Shown: positions 1-14,826, numbered from the stretch's first letter. The stretch: DNA of 64,000 bases from Sarcocystis neurona (GCA_000727475.1 KL647310.1:248001-312000); one strand, 5' to 3'. Numbers and translations: made by a program. The notes: a model not told the origin generated them from the sequence alone.

Positions 1-1658
1 TGCTGCTGCTGTTGCTGCTGTTGTTGCTCCGCCGCAGAGGAGAACCGCGGCTCGCGCTGCGTGCGCTTCCTGTGGTCGGCTGCTGTTGTTGCTCGGCCCA
101 CTGCAACTGCAACTGCTGCTGCTGCACGTGGTGGAGGTGCTGCTGCTGCAGGCGGTGTACCTGCGAGCAGAATTCAACAGTGAGAAAGAGGGAGCGCAGC
201 AGCACGTTGCTGTCGACAAGGTTCTCTAGTAAGACGGAGAAGAAGAGAAAGGAAGTGTGGGGTTTTGCGAGCAGCTCCCGCTGTAGCAGCTGTAGCACGT
301 ACGGGCAGAATTTCAGCAGCTCTGCCAGCAGGTCGCAGCAAGACTGGAGCATGCCTGGCTGCGTCTGCTGCTGCTGCTGCTGACCGCCACACATGCAGCA
401 GCACGACCCCGATGCTGCTCCTGCTGCTGCGTTACATCGCAAGCCTTCCGATTCTCCTGCGTCGCCGTTGCTGTTGCCTGCGTCCCCACTCCCGGTGCTG
501 GTACCGCAGGCGCTGCTCTCCCCCTTCGAGCTGGTGCTATTACGACTCCTGCAGCAACAGCAGCCGTCTGCTTCGTGACACGGTCCCTCCGCTCCTCTTT
601 CGCGGCCTTTCTGCTGCTGCTGCTGTCCGCTTGAGGCCGTCTCCTGCTGCTCCACTGTCAGGAGCTGGTGCTGCTGCTGTCCGTTTTTCCCTGTCACATT
701 TCCCTGCCCGTGCTGCAGCAGTGCGAGCAGCTGCTGCCGCCTGCAGGGGGGGTCCTGCTGCTGCAGCCGTCTGCGCTGCTGACGACCGAAGCGTAATATG
801 TCCCGCAGCAGCACATGCAGCAGCCCTCTCTCGGCGGCAAAAATCTTCAGCAGGGGGTCGGCCCCCCGCAGGCAAGCTTCAATAGCGGAGGCCAACCAGA
901 ACCGATACACCGACGCATGCGCTTCCTCTCCTGCGTACACCGCTATCATTTTCGTCAGTAAGCCTGCTGTTCCTTTGAAAATAAATCGAGATACCCATCG
1001 CTGCTCCCGCTGCTGCTGCAGCAACTCCCCACACGAGCCTCCAGCTGCAGGCGCACCAGCCCCCAGGCCGCCGTCCTCGCTGTCCTTCGGGCTGCTGCCG
1101 CTACTGCTCTGGCTCGTGCTGCTGTCGCCAGTGCTGCTGTCGCCAGTGCTGCTGTCGCCAGTGCTGCTGTCGCCAGTGCTGCTGCCGCTGCCGACGCAGG
1201 AGCAGCCGCAGCAGCACGGCTGACTGTTCACAGAGCCACTGCACGCGCCGCATGCTGCTGCGCAAGGCTTGCTGCAGTTGCTGCCCTCGCTGCCCGGCCA
1301 TCCTCCCCCCCCTCCTCCAGCAGCAGCAGCTCCGCTGGCGACCATCTGCGGGTGAGCATGTACCACGAACATGCGCGATCGGACAATCCGCAAGCAGCAC
1401 CGACTTCCGCTATTTATACAAACTCGATCTTGCATGCTTCCGCTGCTGCATGCCGTGCAAGGGGCCCCACTACTACTGTTGCTGCCAGTGTTCGAACTGC
1501 TGCCGGAACTGCCGCTGCTGCTGCCAGTGCTTCTGTCGCTCCTGCTGCTACTCCCGCTACTGCACGTGGGGCAAGTGAAAGGGCGACGGCGGTCGACGCG
1601 CCGCACGCGTCGAAACGTGTGGGTCAGTGCGTTGCGCTCGTGAGGCGTAAGCAACTCC
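1..1658 (-). CDS. TRPC4AP-like: Exon 5 (partial) of the TRPC4AP-like gene
   Basis: The frame is open from 1,658 through base 1. Conserved pieces in order are ELLTPHERNALTHTFRRVRR; RFIFKGTAGLLTKMIAVYAG with YRFWLASAIEACLRGADPLL and FAAERGLLHVLLRDILRF (about 780-1,010); MLQSCCDLLAELLKF (about 310-350); and FFSVLLENLVDSNVLLRSLF (about 195-255). These match the family's CDGKRGLLTRLL, VESFLRG, KRGLLEHIL, YFDLLGELMKF and LVDSNMLVR segments. Ser/Gly- and Gln-rich spacers separate them, including a (TGDSS)4 repeat. About 200 family residues should follow beyond base 1. Confidence 0.87.
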
Positions 1659-4600
1659 CTGCAGCAGCAACAGCAGCAGCAAAAACAGCAGCGTAAAAGA
1701 AGCAGCAGCGGGAGCAGCCGCAAGAGCAAAAACAGCAGCGGCAAGAGATGCTTTTCTTGCAGTAGCCAAAGCAGCAAGAGTGGAACCTTAAGAGAAGTAG
1801 CCGCGGCAGCAGCCACAGCAGCAGCAACACCAGTACGAGCAAGCAAAGAACCGTCATCGACAGCAGGAGCAGAAGCAACAGGCGCGGACGTGGCGGTCGC
1901 AACACCAACAGCAGCGGCAACAAAGCCAGTGGTCCCACAAGCAAGCCTACAAGTAGTAAGAGCGCTTGCATCAGAAGAGAAGCACGGGGGGGCAGCAACA
2001 AGAGAAACACGGGCAGTACGAGGAAAAAAAGCAGCAGAAGCCAGCGAGAAAGCACACTGCAGCAGCACGCTACGCAGCCGCAAGCGAAGCTGCAGCAGGC
2101 GAAGCAGCAGCAGGCGAAGCAGCAGCAGCCAGCAGTCGTACAAGGAGACACACGTGCACACACAGCAGCAGCAAGAGAAGCAACAGCAGCCACCGGTCCC
2201 TCCAGTAGTAATCGAAAGGAAGCAGTAACACCACCCCGACGGTAACGGCAACAGGAGCAGCACACGCAGCTGAATCGTGACAAGGCACAAGGGCAGTTGA
2301 AGCATCTGCGTCCGCACAAGCAACAGCAACCAAACGAGTCGCAGTAAAAGCAGCAGGTCACTGGACGGCGCCAGCAGCAGCACCGCAGCAAGGGAGCAAA
2401 AGTAGAGGTGTCCATAAATCACCTCCTCCCCAGCAGCCGTTGCGGCAGCAGTGACGAAGGCAAGACGAGCGATGGCACCATGAAGCACAGCAGCTGCAGC
2501 AGCAAGAGCACGAGAAGGAAGGCAGCAGCAGTGACACTGACGCTACTACTCTGCCGTCACCTGGAAGCGCTGCTGCAGCAGCAAAACGGCAGTGATCGCA
2601 GCAGCAAGCGCAAGAAAGACCGCAGCGACAGCATCAACGGACCCTGACACCAACACCAAATCCGTCGCCGGCGCCAGCAGCTGTGTAGCAGCATGGTCAC
2701 GTCAGCAGCGTGTCGCTCGCGGCGCCACCTACGGCGGACGGTGAGCGCAGCTGGGACCCGCACAGCAACCGCGTCCCTCCTCCCGGCAACGGCAAAACCG
2801 CAGCAGGAGCTCCACATGTTCCACAACATGCGTGCAGCGCTTCTGCAAGAGTAGCAGCAGCGGCAGAGCAAGCAGTGCCACCAGCGGCAGAGCAACAACA
2901 GCAGCACCAGCATCAGAGCAAGTATCACGACCAACAACAGCAACAGAGCAAGCAACAGCAGCTGCACCTCCAGTGCAACAGCAGCAGTCCCCGCAAGGCA
3001 GTTGCAGCAGTCCTAGAGCAAGCAGCAGCAGCAGGAGGGCAAACAGCAGCGGCAGACCAGCAGCGGAGCAGGGGGCTGACGCACCGCTTGAGCTTCGTCG
3101 CAACAGTGCCGCATTCGAAGTCAAAAACGTCATGGATAACCCGCAGCAGCTCGACGGTCTGGCCACAAAGGGAGCACTCGCAGCACGTCACCAAGGCAGC
3201 TGCTGCTTCTTGCAATTCTGCTGGTGCCGCTGCTGCTTCCGCTTCTGCATGCGACGCGGCCTCCGAACGGTATCGCTCCCTCGTAGCCTCCTCCGCCTCG
3301 CCTAGCATTTCCTCTTGACGCTGCGGGAATTGCTGCTGCCGTTGGAAGTGCTGTTGCTGTTCGAATTGCTGCAGCTGTCGGAAGTACTGCTGCTGCTGTT
3401 GGTAGGGCGTGTTCACGCTGCACGGCTGCTGGCGAAGCTGCTGCTGATGCAGCAGAGGCGGTGGTGGGGGCTGCTGCTGCGCATTCTTCTTATTCTTTGT
3501 CGAAACTGGAGCTACCCAGGCGACAGCAGCAAACGCACGGTCAAGCAGCTGAGCGATGCCTCGCTGCTGCAGCCGCTGCTGCACCTCTCCTCGGAAGCGC
3601 CCCGCCATCAGGCCGCACAAGACATAGTACAGCTCCGGCTGCAGCAACAGATTCGGCAGGACGTAGCGGAGCAACAAACGCGCATCAAAGCTCTTCCATG
3701 GGAAAGAGAAAGGGTAGAGTGCACGCCGGAACACCGCAACGAACAGCGACAGAGAGAACGGCATGTGACCGTCGAGCATAGAAACAGCCGCGGCAGATGC
3801 AGCAGCACCGCAGCAACAGCACCGAAGCAGCAGCACCGCAGCAGATTCATCCAGAAAGCGAAGAAGCAGAGGCAACAGCAGCACGGTCACGACCCCGTGG
3901 AAGAGAAGCAGCAGCAGCGCACAAGCGAGCTCCTCCAGGAAAGCAGAAGGTCAGTAAGACAACAAGCGGCGCGGCAGCGCCGCCACAGACCCGGACTCCG
4001 CGCCGCGACAGCAGCTGAAAAACAATCTAAGATCAAGCGTCGTCACACATGGCAGCAACAGTATGCATGTCGGTCCACACTCGTATAAGCAACACCACTA
4101 AATTTCCACACACACATACACATACCAACACATATATATATAGAGAGAGAGAGACAGATCCACATGTATCCATGCATAACTATACATATACGAAGATCGA
4201 CATATACATATATACATACACTCACAAATGTACATATATACCTATATGGGTACATACATACATGTTTACATATATATCCATACGTAACTATACACGTACG
4301 TCCATTGGTACATATATGTGTACACACTCACGTCTACGTTTATAGATACATACACAGGTATATATACACATATATATATATATACATTCATACACATATA
4401 CAAGCATATGTGCGTGTCTGTACGTGTGCACGTACATATATATGTACTTTCATACATACGTGGGTGCCTCTCTCTCTTTTCTCTCTCTCTCTGTATATTT
4501 TTGCAGTCTTCCATAAACGAACAAAATGACTTGGCATACACCTACTATACACACTTTTTTTCATCCGAGGTGTCTGCCCGCGCGCATACACGAGACGGAG

Positions 4601-7600
4601 AGAGGGAGACGCAGTCTCGCCCACAGACCGACTCTCCTCCACACGCCACTGCGGGTGGTACTACTGTGACGTGCAAGATACACCGCAGAAATGAGGCGCA
4701 CACAGAGACGGGGACGGCCTACATATGTGCGCATACACAAACATGTACAGCGGAGACTGCGTGCATACATACATATATATATATATATGCACTTCGAGGG
4801 AGACTCAGCGATCTAAGAGAGACAGAGGGAGACGCACGTAGAGATACACCTACGTACATTTGTGCTACACAGAGTTACGTAGGCAGTCATATATGGGAAG
4901 ACAGGGAGAGAGAAAGTGCTCCGCCCCTATACGTGGGTATGTGGGCAGTCATACATGGGAAGACAGACACAGAGAAGGTGCTCTCTACATATATGTGTGG
5001 ATACGCAGGGAGTCATATATGGGGCGACAAACAGAGAGAGGTATGTACATCGATGAAGAAGCACAGACACATCTGATAAGGAGAGAGTGACGGGGGCGTA
5101 CACGGATAAATAACTGTAGAGAGACAAAGTGAGACGTATATAGAGAGATTAACAGAGAGAGATATAGACACGTGGGGGAGAGCGAGAAGTACGTAGACAT
5201 ATATAGAGTGAGACAGAGGCCTATATATACCTACAGAGATACATCCACATTCACCCATCTATATATGTGCATATATATATGTATGTACAGAGATAGAGAG
5301 AGAGGACATTCGTCAAGGATGGGCAAGAATTGCGACACAGCCTTACAAGGTGCTGCGAGAGAGAAGCAATGCGCAGGACGTAAGATCGCTCTGGGGGAGT
5401 GAGCTGCTGCACGAGGCCGTTGAGAAGCATCTGGAGCCAGCTGCTGCTGCTGCGTGCTGCTGCTTGTGCGAGTGCCTGCAGCGCCGTAGATAACATCAGG
5501 TCTATGGTGAGCAGGGCTGGGGCTGCAGCAGCTGCTGCTGCAATGGGCCGCGGTGCCGCTGCTGTCCACCCTGCTGCTGCTGCTGATCCGCTTCCTCCCT
5601 CTCCTTCTCCTCTTCCTCCTCCTTCGCTTCTTTCCCCCGCTGGACGTGTTGTCGCTGTCCCCGTCCCTCCGCGTGCCGCTGGAAACGCTGCTGCTATGGC
5701 TGGTCTGGTTCCGAGTCTCTCAGCAGCTGCTTCCGGTGCCACTTCCTGCTGCTGTCCCTCCTCTTGTCGCATCTCCTGCTGTTGGGGCCGCTGCGGCAGG
5801 AGCAGCGGCCCCTGCTGTCGCTGCAGCTGCTGCTGCTGTTGCTGCTGCAGGTCATCCAGTCGCCACGTCGGGCGTTCTCGGTGGGGGCGTTGCGCTTGCG
5901 TTCGGCTTCCTTCTTCCGCTCCCCTGCTGTTGCTGCTTTCTGCTGTTCTTGCTGCACCACCACCCGGCTCTGTCTCAGACACAGAAGCCGGCACTCCTCC
6001 TCTAGGGTCTCCAGCCGACTCGCCACTCCTGCTGCTGCTGCGAAGACGCAGCTGCTGTTCCTGCTGCTGGTATTGTAGCTGCTGCTGGTGCTGTACGTGC
6101 TGCTGTTGTTGTGGCTGCTGCTGCTCTTGTTGCTGTTGCGTCCTGCCGTGCGTCGGCCCAGGAGAGGAGCTCGCTACATATGGTGGAGTGGCAGGCACAA
6201 ACCACCTCTCAGGCTGCTGCTGCTGAGACGGGTGAAGTTGGTGATCCCTGTTCTGCTGCATGTGCTGCTGCATCTGCCGCGGCAGCTGGGTGCCTGGCAC
6301 GCTAGCTGCGCTGCCCCTCGTAGGAGGCGGTCGCTCGGCACAAGCAAGAATCGCTTCCTTCTGGAGCAGCCGGCGCAGCTTCAGCGGCTCGTCTGCTTCG
6401 TCTTCGGTGCCTGTAGACATGTAGCTGCTGTCGCTGCTGCTGCTTGCGCAGCTGTCCGTGCTGCTGCTGCTGCTGTCCTCTTCGCTGCTGCTGCTGCTTG
6501 CGTAGAAACCGTTTTTGCTCCGCCGCTGCAGTCGAGCAGCGGCGGGCGCAGACAGACCACCGGTGTCGTCCTTGAAGCCGGCTGCACAAGCAGCTCCACC
6601 AAACTGGGAAGAAGAAGATGATGAAGAGGAACCTGGTCCTGCTGCTGCTGCTTCAGCCCTGTGGGCAGCAGAATTTCCAGCGGCAGCACCGTGAGGTGGG
6701 AGAAGAGCACCGAAGACGCCGCGAGAAGTAGCAGCGGCGGCAGAAATGCCAACAGCACGTCTGGCAGCAAAGGAGGACTCATCAGCAGGAGGACGGACGG
6801 GAGGCGCAGACGCACCACCAACGGCTGCAGGCAGCCAAACATGTGTATGTGTCGCATTGCTGAAGCTCCACGGCAGCTGCTTGTGGCCCGCGACGTCAGC
6901 TTCTTCTCCCGCTTGCTGCTGCTCCTGCCTCAGTTGCCGCTGCTGCTGCAACCGCCACAGAAGCTGCATTTTCTGCTGCTGCACGCCTTGCTGCTGCAGC
7001 TGCTGTCTCTGGCGCTCCTTCATGCGCGCGCGACGCTTCAAACGCAGTTCATATCGTCGCTGTCTCGCCCTCTCCGCAGCAGTCAGCAGCGACGCTGTTA
7101 CCGTTTCTGCAACGGCTTCCACTTCTCCTTGTTCTGCTGCTCCCACGTCTGCTCTTGCTGCTTCCGTGTCCGCTGCTGCCGTTCCTTTCCTCTCTGCTCC
7201 TACGGCGCGCGCTTGTGCTGCTGCTGCTTCTAAATCTGCTGCTGTTGTTGTTGCTGCGCCCCTTTCTGGTGGTGCTGCTGATCCCTCCCCTTCTGCCGCT
7301 GCCGCTGCTTCCGCTTCTGCTGCATGCGGTCTTGCCCGGCGTGTAGCAGCCAAGGCCTCTGCAGTTCTGCTGCACCGGGGGTGCTGGCGGGGCAGTCGCC
7401 GCCCCTGCTGCTGCTGCTCCTGTGGGGACGCAACAATGGCAAGGGTAGGGTCTCTCGCTGTTGCTGCTGCATCCGTTGGCGTTGTAGCTGCCACCCCCTG
7501 GCTGCCACTGCTGGTGTCGTCTCTTTTGTCAGCAACAGCAGCATGTGGAACGAACGAAGGCGACCCCACCAAGCTGTTGACAAACACGGGAGAGAAATAC

Positions 7601-10600
7601 TCACAGCACGTGGGGCTGCGTGAAAAGCCGTCTCCGGTCAAAGACTCTTGTCCAACGGCTGCCGATGACTGCCGTGGTCCATGCACATGCATCTCCTCCT
7701 CTGCGTCCTGTTGCTGCTGCTGCATTTGCGTGCACCACGGGTCTGGCTGCTGCCTTCGTTGCTCCCGCTGCTGCTGTTCAACGGGAGGCAGCCGGGTGTC
7801 GGCTGCATGACTCGAAGCAGCAGCGGCCCTAAAGGAAAGACAAGCCGCAGCTCCAGCAGTTCCAGCAGGTGGAGGGGAAAAGGCGACAACACCGGGTGAT
7901 GCTGCTGCCGTTCGCATCTGCTGCCTCATCGGCACTCGACCGGTCTTTTCCACAGAGATCTTCCTCACAGCGACCTCCTGGGATGCCTCCTCCACCTCGG
8001 AGCCGGCGGCTGCATGTCGAAAGGCTAGCCGCGCTTCTGCTGCCGTTGAGTAGTGCAGGGCCGCTGCTGCTGGTGCTGCGTCTGCGTCTGCGGCCAGTTC
8101 AGGCGCGGGGGGCAGACAACTCTGAGCCGCCGACGCTGTTGCTGCTGCCGCTGCTGTGGCTGCTGCCGCTGCCGTGGCCGCTGCTGCTGCGGTCGCTGCT
8201 GCTGCTGCTGCCGCAGAATCAAACAATGAAGAGGAGGAAAGGCGCCTGAGCCACCGGGAGACAAAGCTGCTGCTCGTGTTGCCCGCGACTTCTTCCCCTA
8301 CCACCTCTCCGCACGCCGCTCCTGCTGCGTTTGTCTCCTGGCGCTGCAGCAGTCTCGGGACGTGGCGAGGCTGCGGTGGCTGCTGCTGCGGCCTGCTGCT
8401 GCTGCTCTTACTGCGGCGTCTGCAGAATTCTAGAGGCAGTCGCACGCGACTTTCTGCTGCAGCAGCCACCGCGTCAGCATCAGAACAAGCAGGCGCAGCA
8501 GCAGCATCAGCAGTAGGTGCAGCCGCAGCTGAAATAGCAGCAGAGGCAACGGCGTCAGGAGCAGTAGCACCAAGAACTACGACAGCAGGAGCGACACCAG
8601 CAGGAGCAGCAGGAGGTAAAGCCGCTGAAGGAGCAGGGGCAGCAGAAAAGGTGGCAAGGGAAGAAGTGCCAGTAGCAGTACGCCTCCGTGAGTCAGCGGC
8701 TGCAACACCCCACGACGCACTTCGTGCCGTCGCTGCAGCGGGCGGCAAAGAACCGAGGTCTTCACCCCCAGCAACGGCAGCCGTAGTAGAAGTCCCCTCT
8801 GCAGTAGCGGCAGCAAGGGCGGCCGGAGGGCGGCTGTCCGTCGCTGCTGAAGTAGCAGCAAAAACTTGGAAGTTTGCTGGGGACGCAGAAACAGGGCGCG
8901 TGTTGTGCACTGCAGCTGCGGCAGAGCACGAGCCGTCAGAATTCTTCACAGTGGCAAAAAAGACGTCACTGCTGCTGCCTGAAGCTGCAGCGTCTGCCCC
9001 AGAGGCGCCGCAGGGGCCACGCGATGTGGAGAGAGACGGAGGGACAACAGCAACAGCGATAGGAGCAGCAGAGCCCATGCTGCCTGGCAAAGCAGGAGCA
9101 GCAGGAGCAGGAACTAGAGACGGAAGTTCGGGCGGGGGAAGCGAACCAGCACCGCTGCTGCTGTCTGCTCCCACAGACACCTGCGGAGCGCCTGTAGCTG
9201 GACAGTGCTCGCGCAGCAGCTGCTGCTGTAGAGGTTGCTGCTGCTCCTCCTCCAGCTGCTCCGCCTCCAGCTGCTCCTGCTCGTCTTGCTGACGCTGCCG
9301 TCTTTCTTCTTTACGGCGCTGCGACGCGGCCGGCAACGGCTGCACGTGCTCTTCCAGGTGCGCTGCCGCCGAAGCTGCTTCTGCTGCTGCTTCTTCCGCT
9401 GGGTGCGCTGCCGTCTTCGACTGCTGATGCACTGCCTCTGCCTGCGGCTGCTGAGGCGCCGGCTCCAGTTCCTGCTTTTCGTGTCCCCGCTCCCCACCGT
9501 TCGGCCGCCCGCTGCGTTCGCGTTCCGCACGCCGCAAACGCGGCGAACCCTGCCGCAGCTGCCGCTGCTCCACCTCCCTCTCCTGCTGCTGCTCCACCAG
9601 CCTCTCCTGTCGCATCTGCTGCTGCCCCACCTGCCTCTCGTGCTGCAGCTGCTGCTGCCCTGCTTTTTTCGACTGCTCTTCGCGGGAAGTGCCGACTCTG
9701 TTCCTCCGCCTTCTTTGGTGCTGATGCTGTCCCGGTGGCTGCTCTTGTTGCTGCGGTGCCGCCTGGTGCTGCTCCTCACGCCGTTGTTGGCAAGCATGCT
9801 GCTGCTGACGCAGCCTCTCGTCTGCTAGAGGAGAGAAGAAGCGGCAGGGGTGAGCGTAGCACTCCTGCGCTGCTGCTGGCAGAGCTGCAACAGGGCCGCC
9901 GATGGAGCTGCTCTCCACACACAGAGGCTGGGTGAATGCGACAGTCTGCTGCTGCGGCATCTGCTGCTCCTCGCCTCTCTCTTCGAGCAGCTGCCTCTGC
10001 TGCTGCTGCCGCCTGCGTTTCCACAGTCGCCTTTCTCGCCGCTGCTGTTCGGCAAGTCTGCTTTGCTGCTGCTGCTCGCGTTTGATTACTCGGCGCTGCT
10101 CGCGATACAGCTGAAGAGTTTGTTTGTACACCCGATGTAGCTGGCGAAAATCCTCAGTCCTCCACCTACTTCGGGTGTTGCTGATGCTGTTGTTCAGGCC
10201 GCTGCCGCTGTTGCTGGAGCCGTTATGGCCGGTGCTGCTGCTGTTGCTGCTGCCGCCGTTTCTGCGTCTTCTACATGCGCCTGCTGCTGCTGGTGCCACA
10301 GGTGCTTCAGCAGCAGCAGAGGCTCTGGGCAGAGCCACGCCTTCGATGGAAGTCGGTCTGTCGCCCCCGCTGCCGCACAGGGGCGCCGTTTCGTCACCAG
10401 CAGCTGGAGTTGCAGTTCTTCCTGCAGCTGCTGCGGCTGCTGTAGCCGCGTCAAATCTGCGCGTCTGCGGTCTACCCAGCAGGGTAGCTCTTTCCTGCGC
10501 GGCTGGCGTCGATCCTGTTGCTGCTGCTGCTGCTGGCCCAGCTGCTGCAGCAGCACCAACAGTCGCAGTTTCCGCAGCGGTTGATAGAAATGCCTCACTA

Positions 10601-13600
10601 GCCGCTGGAAGGCCTGCCTGTCTCTGCTGCTCAACGTACGGCTCATGCTGCTGCTGCAGCTGGAGAAAGCTGGTGTCCCTGTTGGTTGCACTCGCTGCTG
10701 CCGCCTCTCCGTCTCGACGACGGCGCACGGTGTCTACAGAAGGCTGCCACAAAAATACCCACTCCCCTGCTGTCTCGTCCTCCGCTGCGCGCGCATGCAT
10801 CAGTGCTCCCGCTGTTGCTGCAGACGCCGGTTCAAGTCCCTCTGCAGAGGTTTCTGCTGCTGCACCTTCTTCTGCTCCTCCCCGCTGGCTCGCTCCCGTC
10901 GTTGTGGCGACTGACGCGCATTCTCTTGCTGCTGAGAAAGATGCGCCAGCAGCTCCTGCAGCGCCGGCCTCATGCGCTGCAGGCGCTGCTGGTGCGGAAG
11001 CGGAAGCCAAGGTGTGGCCCTCTGCTTGAAGGCCAAGCTGGTGCAAAGTCTCCTCGTCCTCTTCCTCGTCTCTGTGCAACGTAGAAAAGCTGTGCAACAG
11101 CGCGTGCATGTGGTCAGATCCCTCCGTAAGAAAAGCAGCTTCGTCCGACTCTTCCGTCTCTGTAGGCCCCCCCAGCAAAAAGCTTGCGTCGTACAGCAGT
11201 GTTTCTTCATCTCCTTCCTCTTCCTCTTCTTCTTCGGCCTGCTGCTCCTGTCCTGCTGCTGTTGTTGCTGCAGCAGCGGGAACCGACGAAACGGCCCCCA
11301 GCACCCACGACGCCTCTTCGTGGGTGCTGCGCTGCTCCTGCTGCAGCGGCGCCGAGAGCCGCAGCTCACCTACGGTTGCAGCGCCCGCGACAGCAGCGCC
11401 ATACGCTGCAGTGGACGGCAGAGCAGACGACACCGCAGCAGCTGCAGACGAAGACGAGGAGGAAGAGGAGGAGGAAGGGAACGCGGAAGAAAAGGAACTA
11501 CGAGGCGTGCCTGAAGCAGAAACGTAAGGGAAGGTAGGACGATACGCAACAGCAGCAGCAGGTGCCGCTGCAGACGCATATGTTACAGTAGGCGGGGAAA
11601 CAGCAACAGGGTACGATCCACCAGAGAGAAACGAAGATGGTGTCACGTTAGGCGGCAGCGTCGCTTGAACTACCACCTGCACAAAGGCCCGTCGCTGCCG
11701 CTCCACGCCCCACACGCTCTCGTCTCCCTCTCCATGCTGCTGCTGCTGCTGCAGCACGACGCCCTCCTGTCCCTCCTGCTGGTGTTGTCCCGGAGGAACA
11801 TAACGATAGACGTGCTGCTGCGGCTGCTGCCAGGACAAGCCGTGTCGCTGCTGCTGCGCCTCCTGTCCTTGCTGCTGCCGCCGCTCCGACGCGACGTGCA
11901 CATGCGCCTGGTCTTGCTGCTGCCGTTCCTCTTCGTGCTGCTGCTGCTGCTGCCAATGACGCTGCTGACGCAGCAGCTGCTGCTCAACATCTCCTTCGTC
12001 TGGGAAAGGTGTCTGTAGCAGCTGCTGCAGCAACGACGGCGCCTCTGTGCGAGCAGCTACTTCTGCCGCAGTACGGTGCTCCGCCAACAACCTGCGCGTG
12101 CGTTCTCCCATCCACACACCAGTAACTTCCTCCTCCTGCTGCTCTCCTCTGTGTTGCTGCTCCTCTCTCTGCTGTTGTTCCGCTCTCTGTTGCTGCTCCT
12201 CTCTCTGTTGCTGATCCGCTCTCTGTTGTTGCGCCGCTCTCTGTTCTTGCTCCTCTCTCTGCTGCAGTTCGTCTTGGTCCTGCTGCTCCCCTTCCTGCTG
12301 CTGCTGTACTGATGACCGTGCGGCGTCATTCTTAGTTCGCTCCCCGCAAAGAGTAGAAAGATCTGCGACTTGGAGAGTCGATGTAACGGGCGCTGCGGCA
12401 GCTGCACGAGTGCCGCGTCCTGGTCTTCTCTCAGTCGCTGCGGCTGCTTCTTCCTCTTCCTCAGCTGCAGGGGTGACTCCCGCTGATCCTGCGACTCGCG
12501 CTGTTGAACTGCTGCTGCCACTTGCTTCAGGCAGGAGGACGTCCGCGAAGAGATGAGAAAGCGATGGCTGCAGTGCCCTCCACCACCCGCTTATGCCTCC
12601 TGCAATATTATCTGCCGGCACCTGCTGCTGCTGCTGCTCCTGCTGCTGTTCGTCCAGCTGCAGCAGCTGCTTCTGGGCTGCTCGCCCTTCTTCGAACGGT
12701 TGCCTGATACCAGCTGTACCTTCGACAGTCCGAAGTTCAACGCACGGGTGACGACGAGTGTTGCTGCTGTTACTACTGCTACTGCTGTTACTACTGCTGC
12801 TGCTGTTAGTACTGCTCCAGTCGCTGCTGCCAGGACGGTTGCTGCTGCTGTTAGTACTGGTGCTGCTGCTGGTAGTAGTAGTAGTAGTGCTGCCGCCGCT
12901 GGTAGTAGCATTACTGCTGCCGGTAGTAGTAGTACTAGTGCTGCTGCTGCTGTTAGTAACGCTGCCGTCAATAACGCTGTCGGTGCTCCTTTTCCTGCTG
13001 CAGTGGCGCGTTACATCGCCTCTGCTGCGTCTTTCATCACCGCTGCTGCAGTCGCTACCTTTGCCATGTGGTCCTCCTGCGTCCTCTCTTCTGCTGCTGC
13101 TGCTACTGTCCCCCCTGCTACGGCTGCTTTCCTTTGTCTTCTGCCCGCGACTCCTGCTGCTGCTGTTGTCATACCCGCTGCTGCTCCCGTCACTATTCCT
13201 GCTGCTACCGCTCCTACTCCCGCTGGAACATCGGCTTCCTGCAGGAGAAGCTGCCGCTTCTGCTGATTCTGTTCCTTCAATAGGAGACTGTCGCCTCGTC
13301 TCCTTTTCTGCTGCAACAACAGCAGCAAGTCCTGTCGCCGAATCACCCCACCATAACCGTCTCCCTACTTTTCTTCCTGTCCCTCGCTCATCCCCTTCCG
13401 TCGCAGAAACTAGCTGGTCGTGCTCTTGCGTTTGTAGCTGCATCCGCAGCTGCTGTTCGGGCTCCGTCTGGTGCAATTCCTCTGCATGCACTCGCTGCTG
13501 CTGCTCCCGCCGGTGTTGCTGCTGCTCCCGCGGGTGGTGCCGCTGTTTTTGCAATTCTCGCTCTTCATCCTCCTCTTCTCGTTTTTGCTGCTCATGCCCC

Positions 13601-14746
13601 ACGCTTCCCCCCGGCTCCTGGATGTTCTCCTGCAGTGCCTCCAACAACGGCGGGAAACGTATTCTTTTTCCTGCTGCTGCTGCTGCCTCTGCCCTTCCTT
13701 TACCTCCTGTAGATGCGGCTGCGTCTGGCGCTGCTACGGCTGTGCTTCTCGCTGCTGCTGCCCCTGCGCCAGAGCTGCTGCTGCAAGTTCGCTGCAACGG
13801 TGTGACACATCGATCCGCAGGCGCTGCCCCTGCTGGTGAAGCAGAGGAGGAGAGCAGCCCCACGGCGGAAGCAGCAGCACCTGCGTTTCTTGGTGCAGCC
13901 CCCTCTTCGTCTGCGACAGCTGCTGTCTCTCTCTGCTGTTCTTGCTGCTGCTGCCGTCCCCGGCTGCTCCCTAAGACATGTCCGTGAGTCTGAATTAGTG
14001 AAGTGCTGCAGCTGCTGCTCGCGGTGCTGCTGCTGTTGCAGGAGGTGCTGCTTTCCCTGATGCGTGCCTTGCTGCTGCTGCTGCTACTTCTGCTGCTACT
14101 ACGGTCCGCTGCCTCGCTGCCGCGCTTGAAAAAAGACGAACCAGCCCACCACAACGGTGCTGCTGCAGCAGCAGGTTCTTCCTCCTCCTTATTCTCTTTC
14201 CCCTCTTTTCGCCCCTCAGCAGCAGCGGCACTCTCGCCAGCGACAGCGTGATGATGTGGCTGGCGCGCAGCAGCAGCGGCAGCATCCGCAAACGTCGAAG
14301 ACGCACCAGCAACGGCAAGTGTTTGCTGCTGCTGGTTATCTGCTGCTGATGGACGTGCGCCTACCAGTCTTCCGCCGGGCCCTCCCAAAGCTACGGGTCT
14401 TCTTGCCGGCGCCTGTGGGCCTTCGGCTGCTGGTTCCCCTCGACCTGCAGAGGTGTCCACCAGTGGTTCGACCCGGCCTGCTTCTGCTGTTCTTCTTTGT
14501 TCTGCTGCTGTCGCTCCTCCTCCTTCTTCTCTCGGTTCTTCATCTCCTCGTCCTGCCGCTGCTCCTGCACCAGAATGGCTGCTGGTGCTGCTGGCAAAAG
14601 AAGTGAACGGCCACCACCAGGAACGTCCTCTCGTCTCTTCACTCCACAGACGCAGCAGTGACCGACTGTTGCTGTCAGCCCCTTGGCGCGCTCCGTGTCG
14701 CAGATGTTCCTGTTGCTGCTGCTGCTGTTGCTGCTGCTGCTGTTGC

Positions 14747-14826
<80 letters not shown>

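Noticed and set aside
4043..5258. Several Tyr/Ile/His/Thr-rich ORFs on both strands
   Set aside because: They are translations of TATATG/TACATA and GAGA microsatellite inside intron 3.
12758..13987. Plus-strand 409-codon Leu/Ser-rich frame
   Set aside because: It is the antisense shadow of the exon 3 Ser/Thr/Ala repeats and contains no non-repeat sequence of its own.
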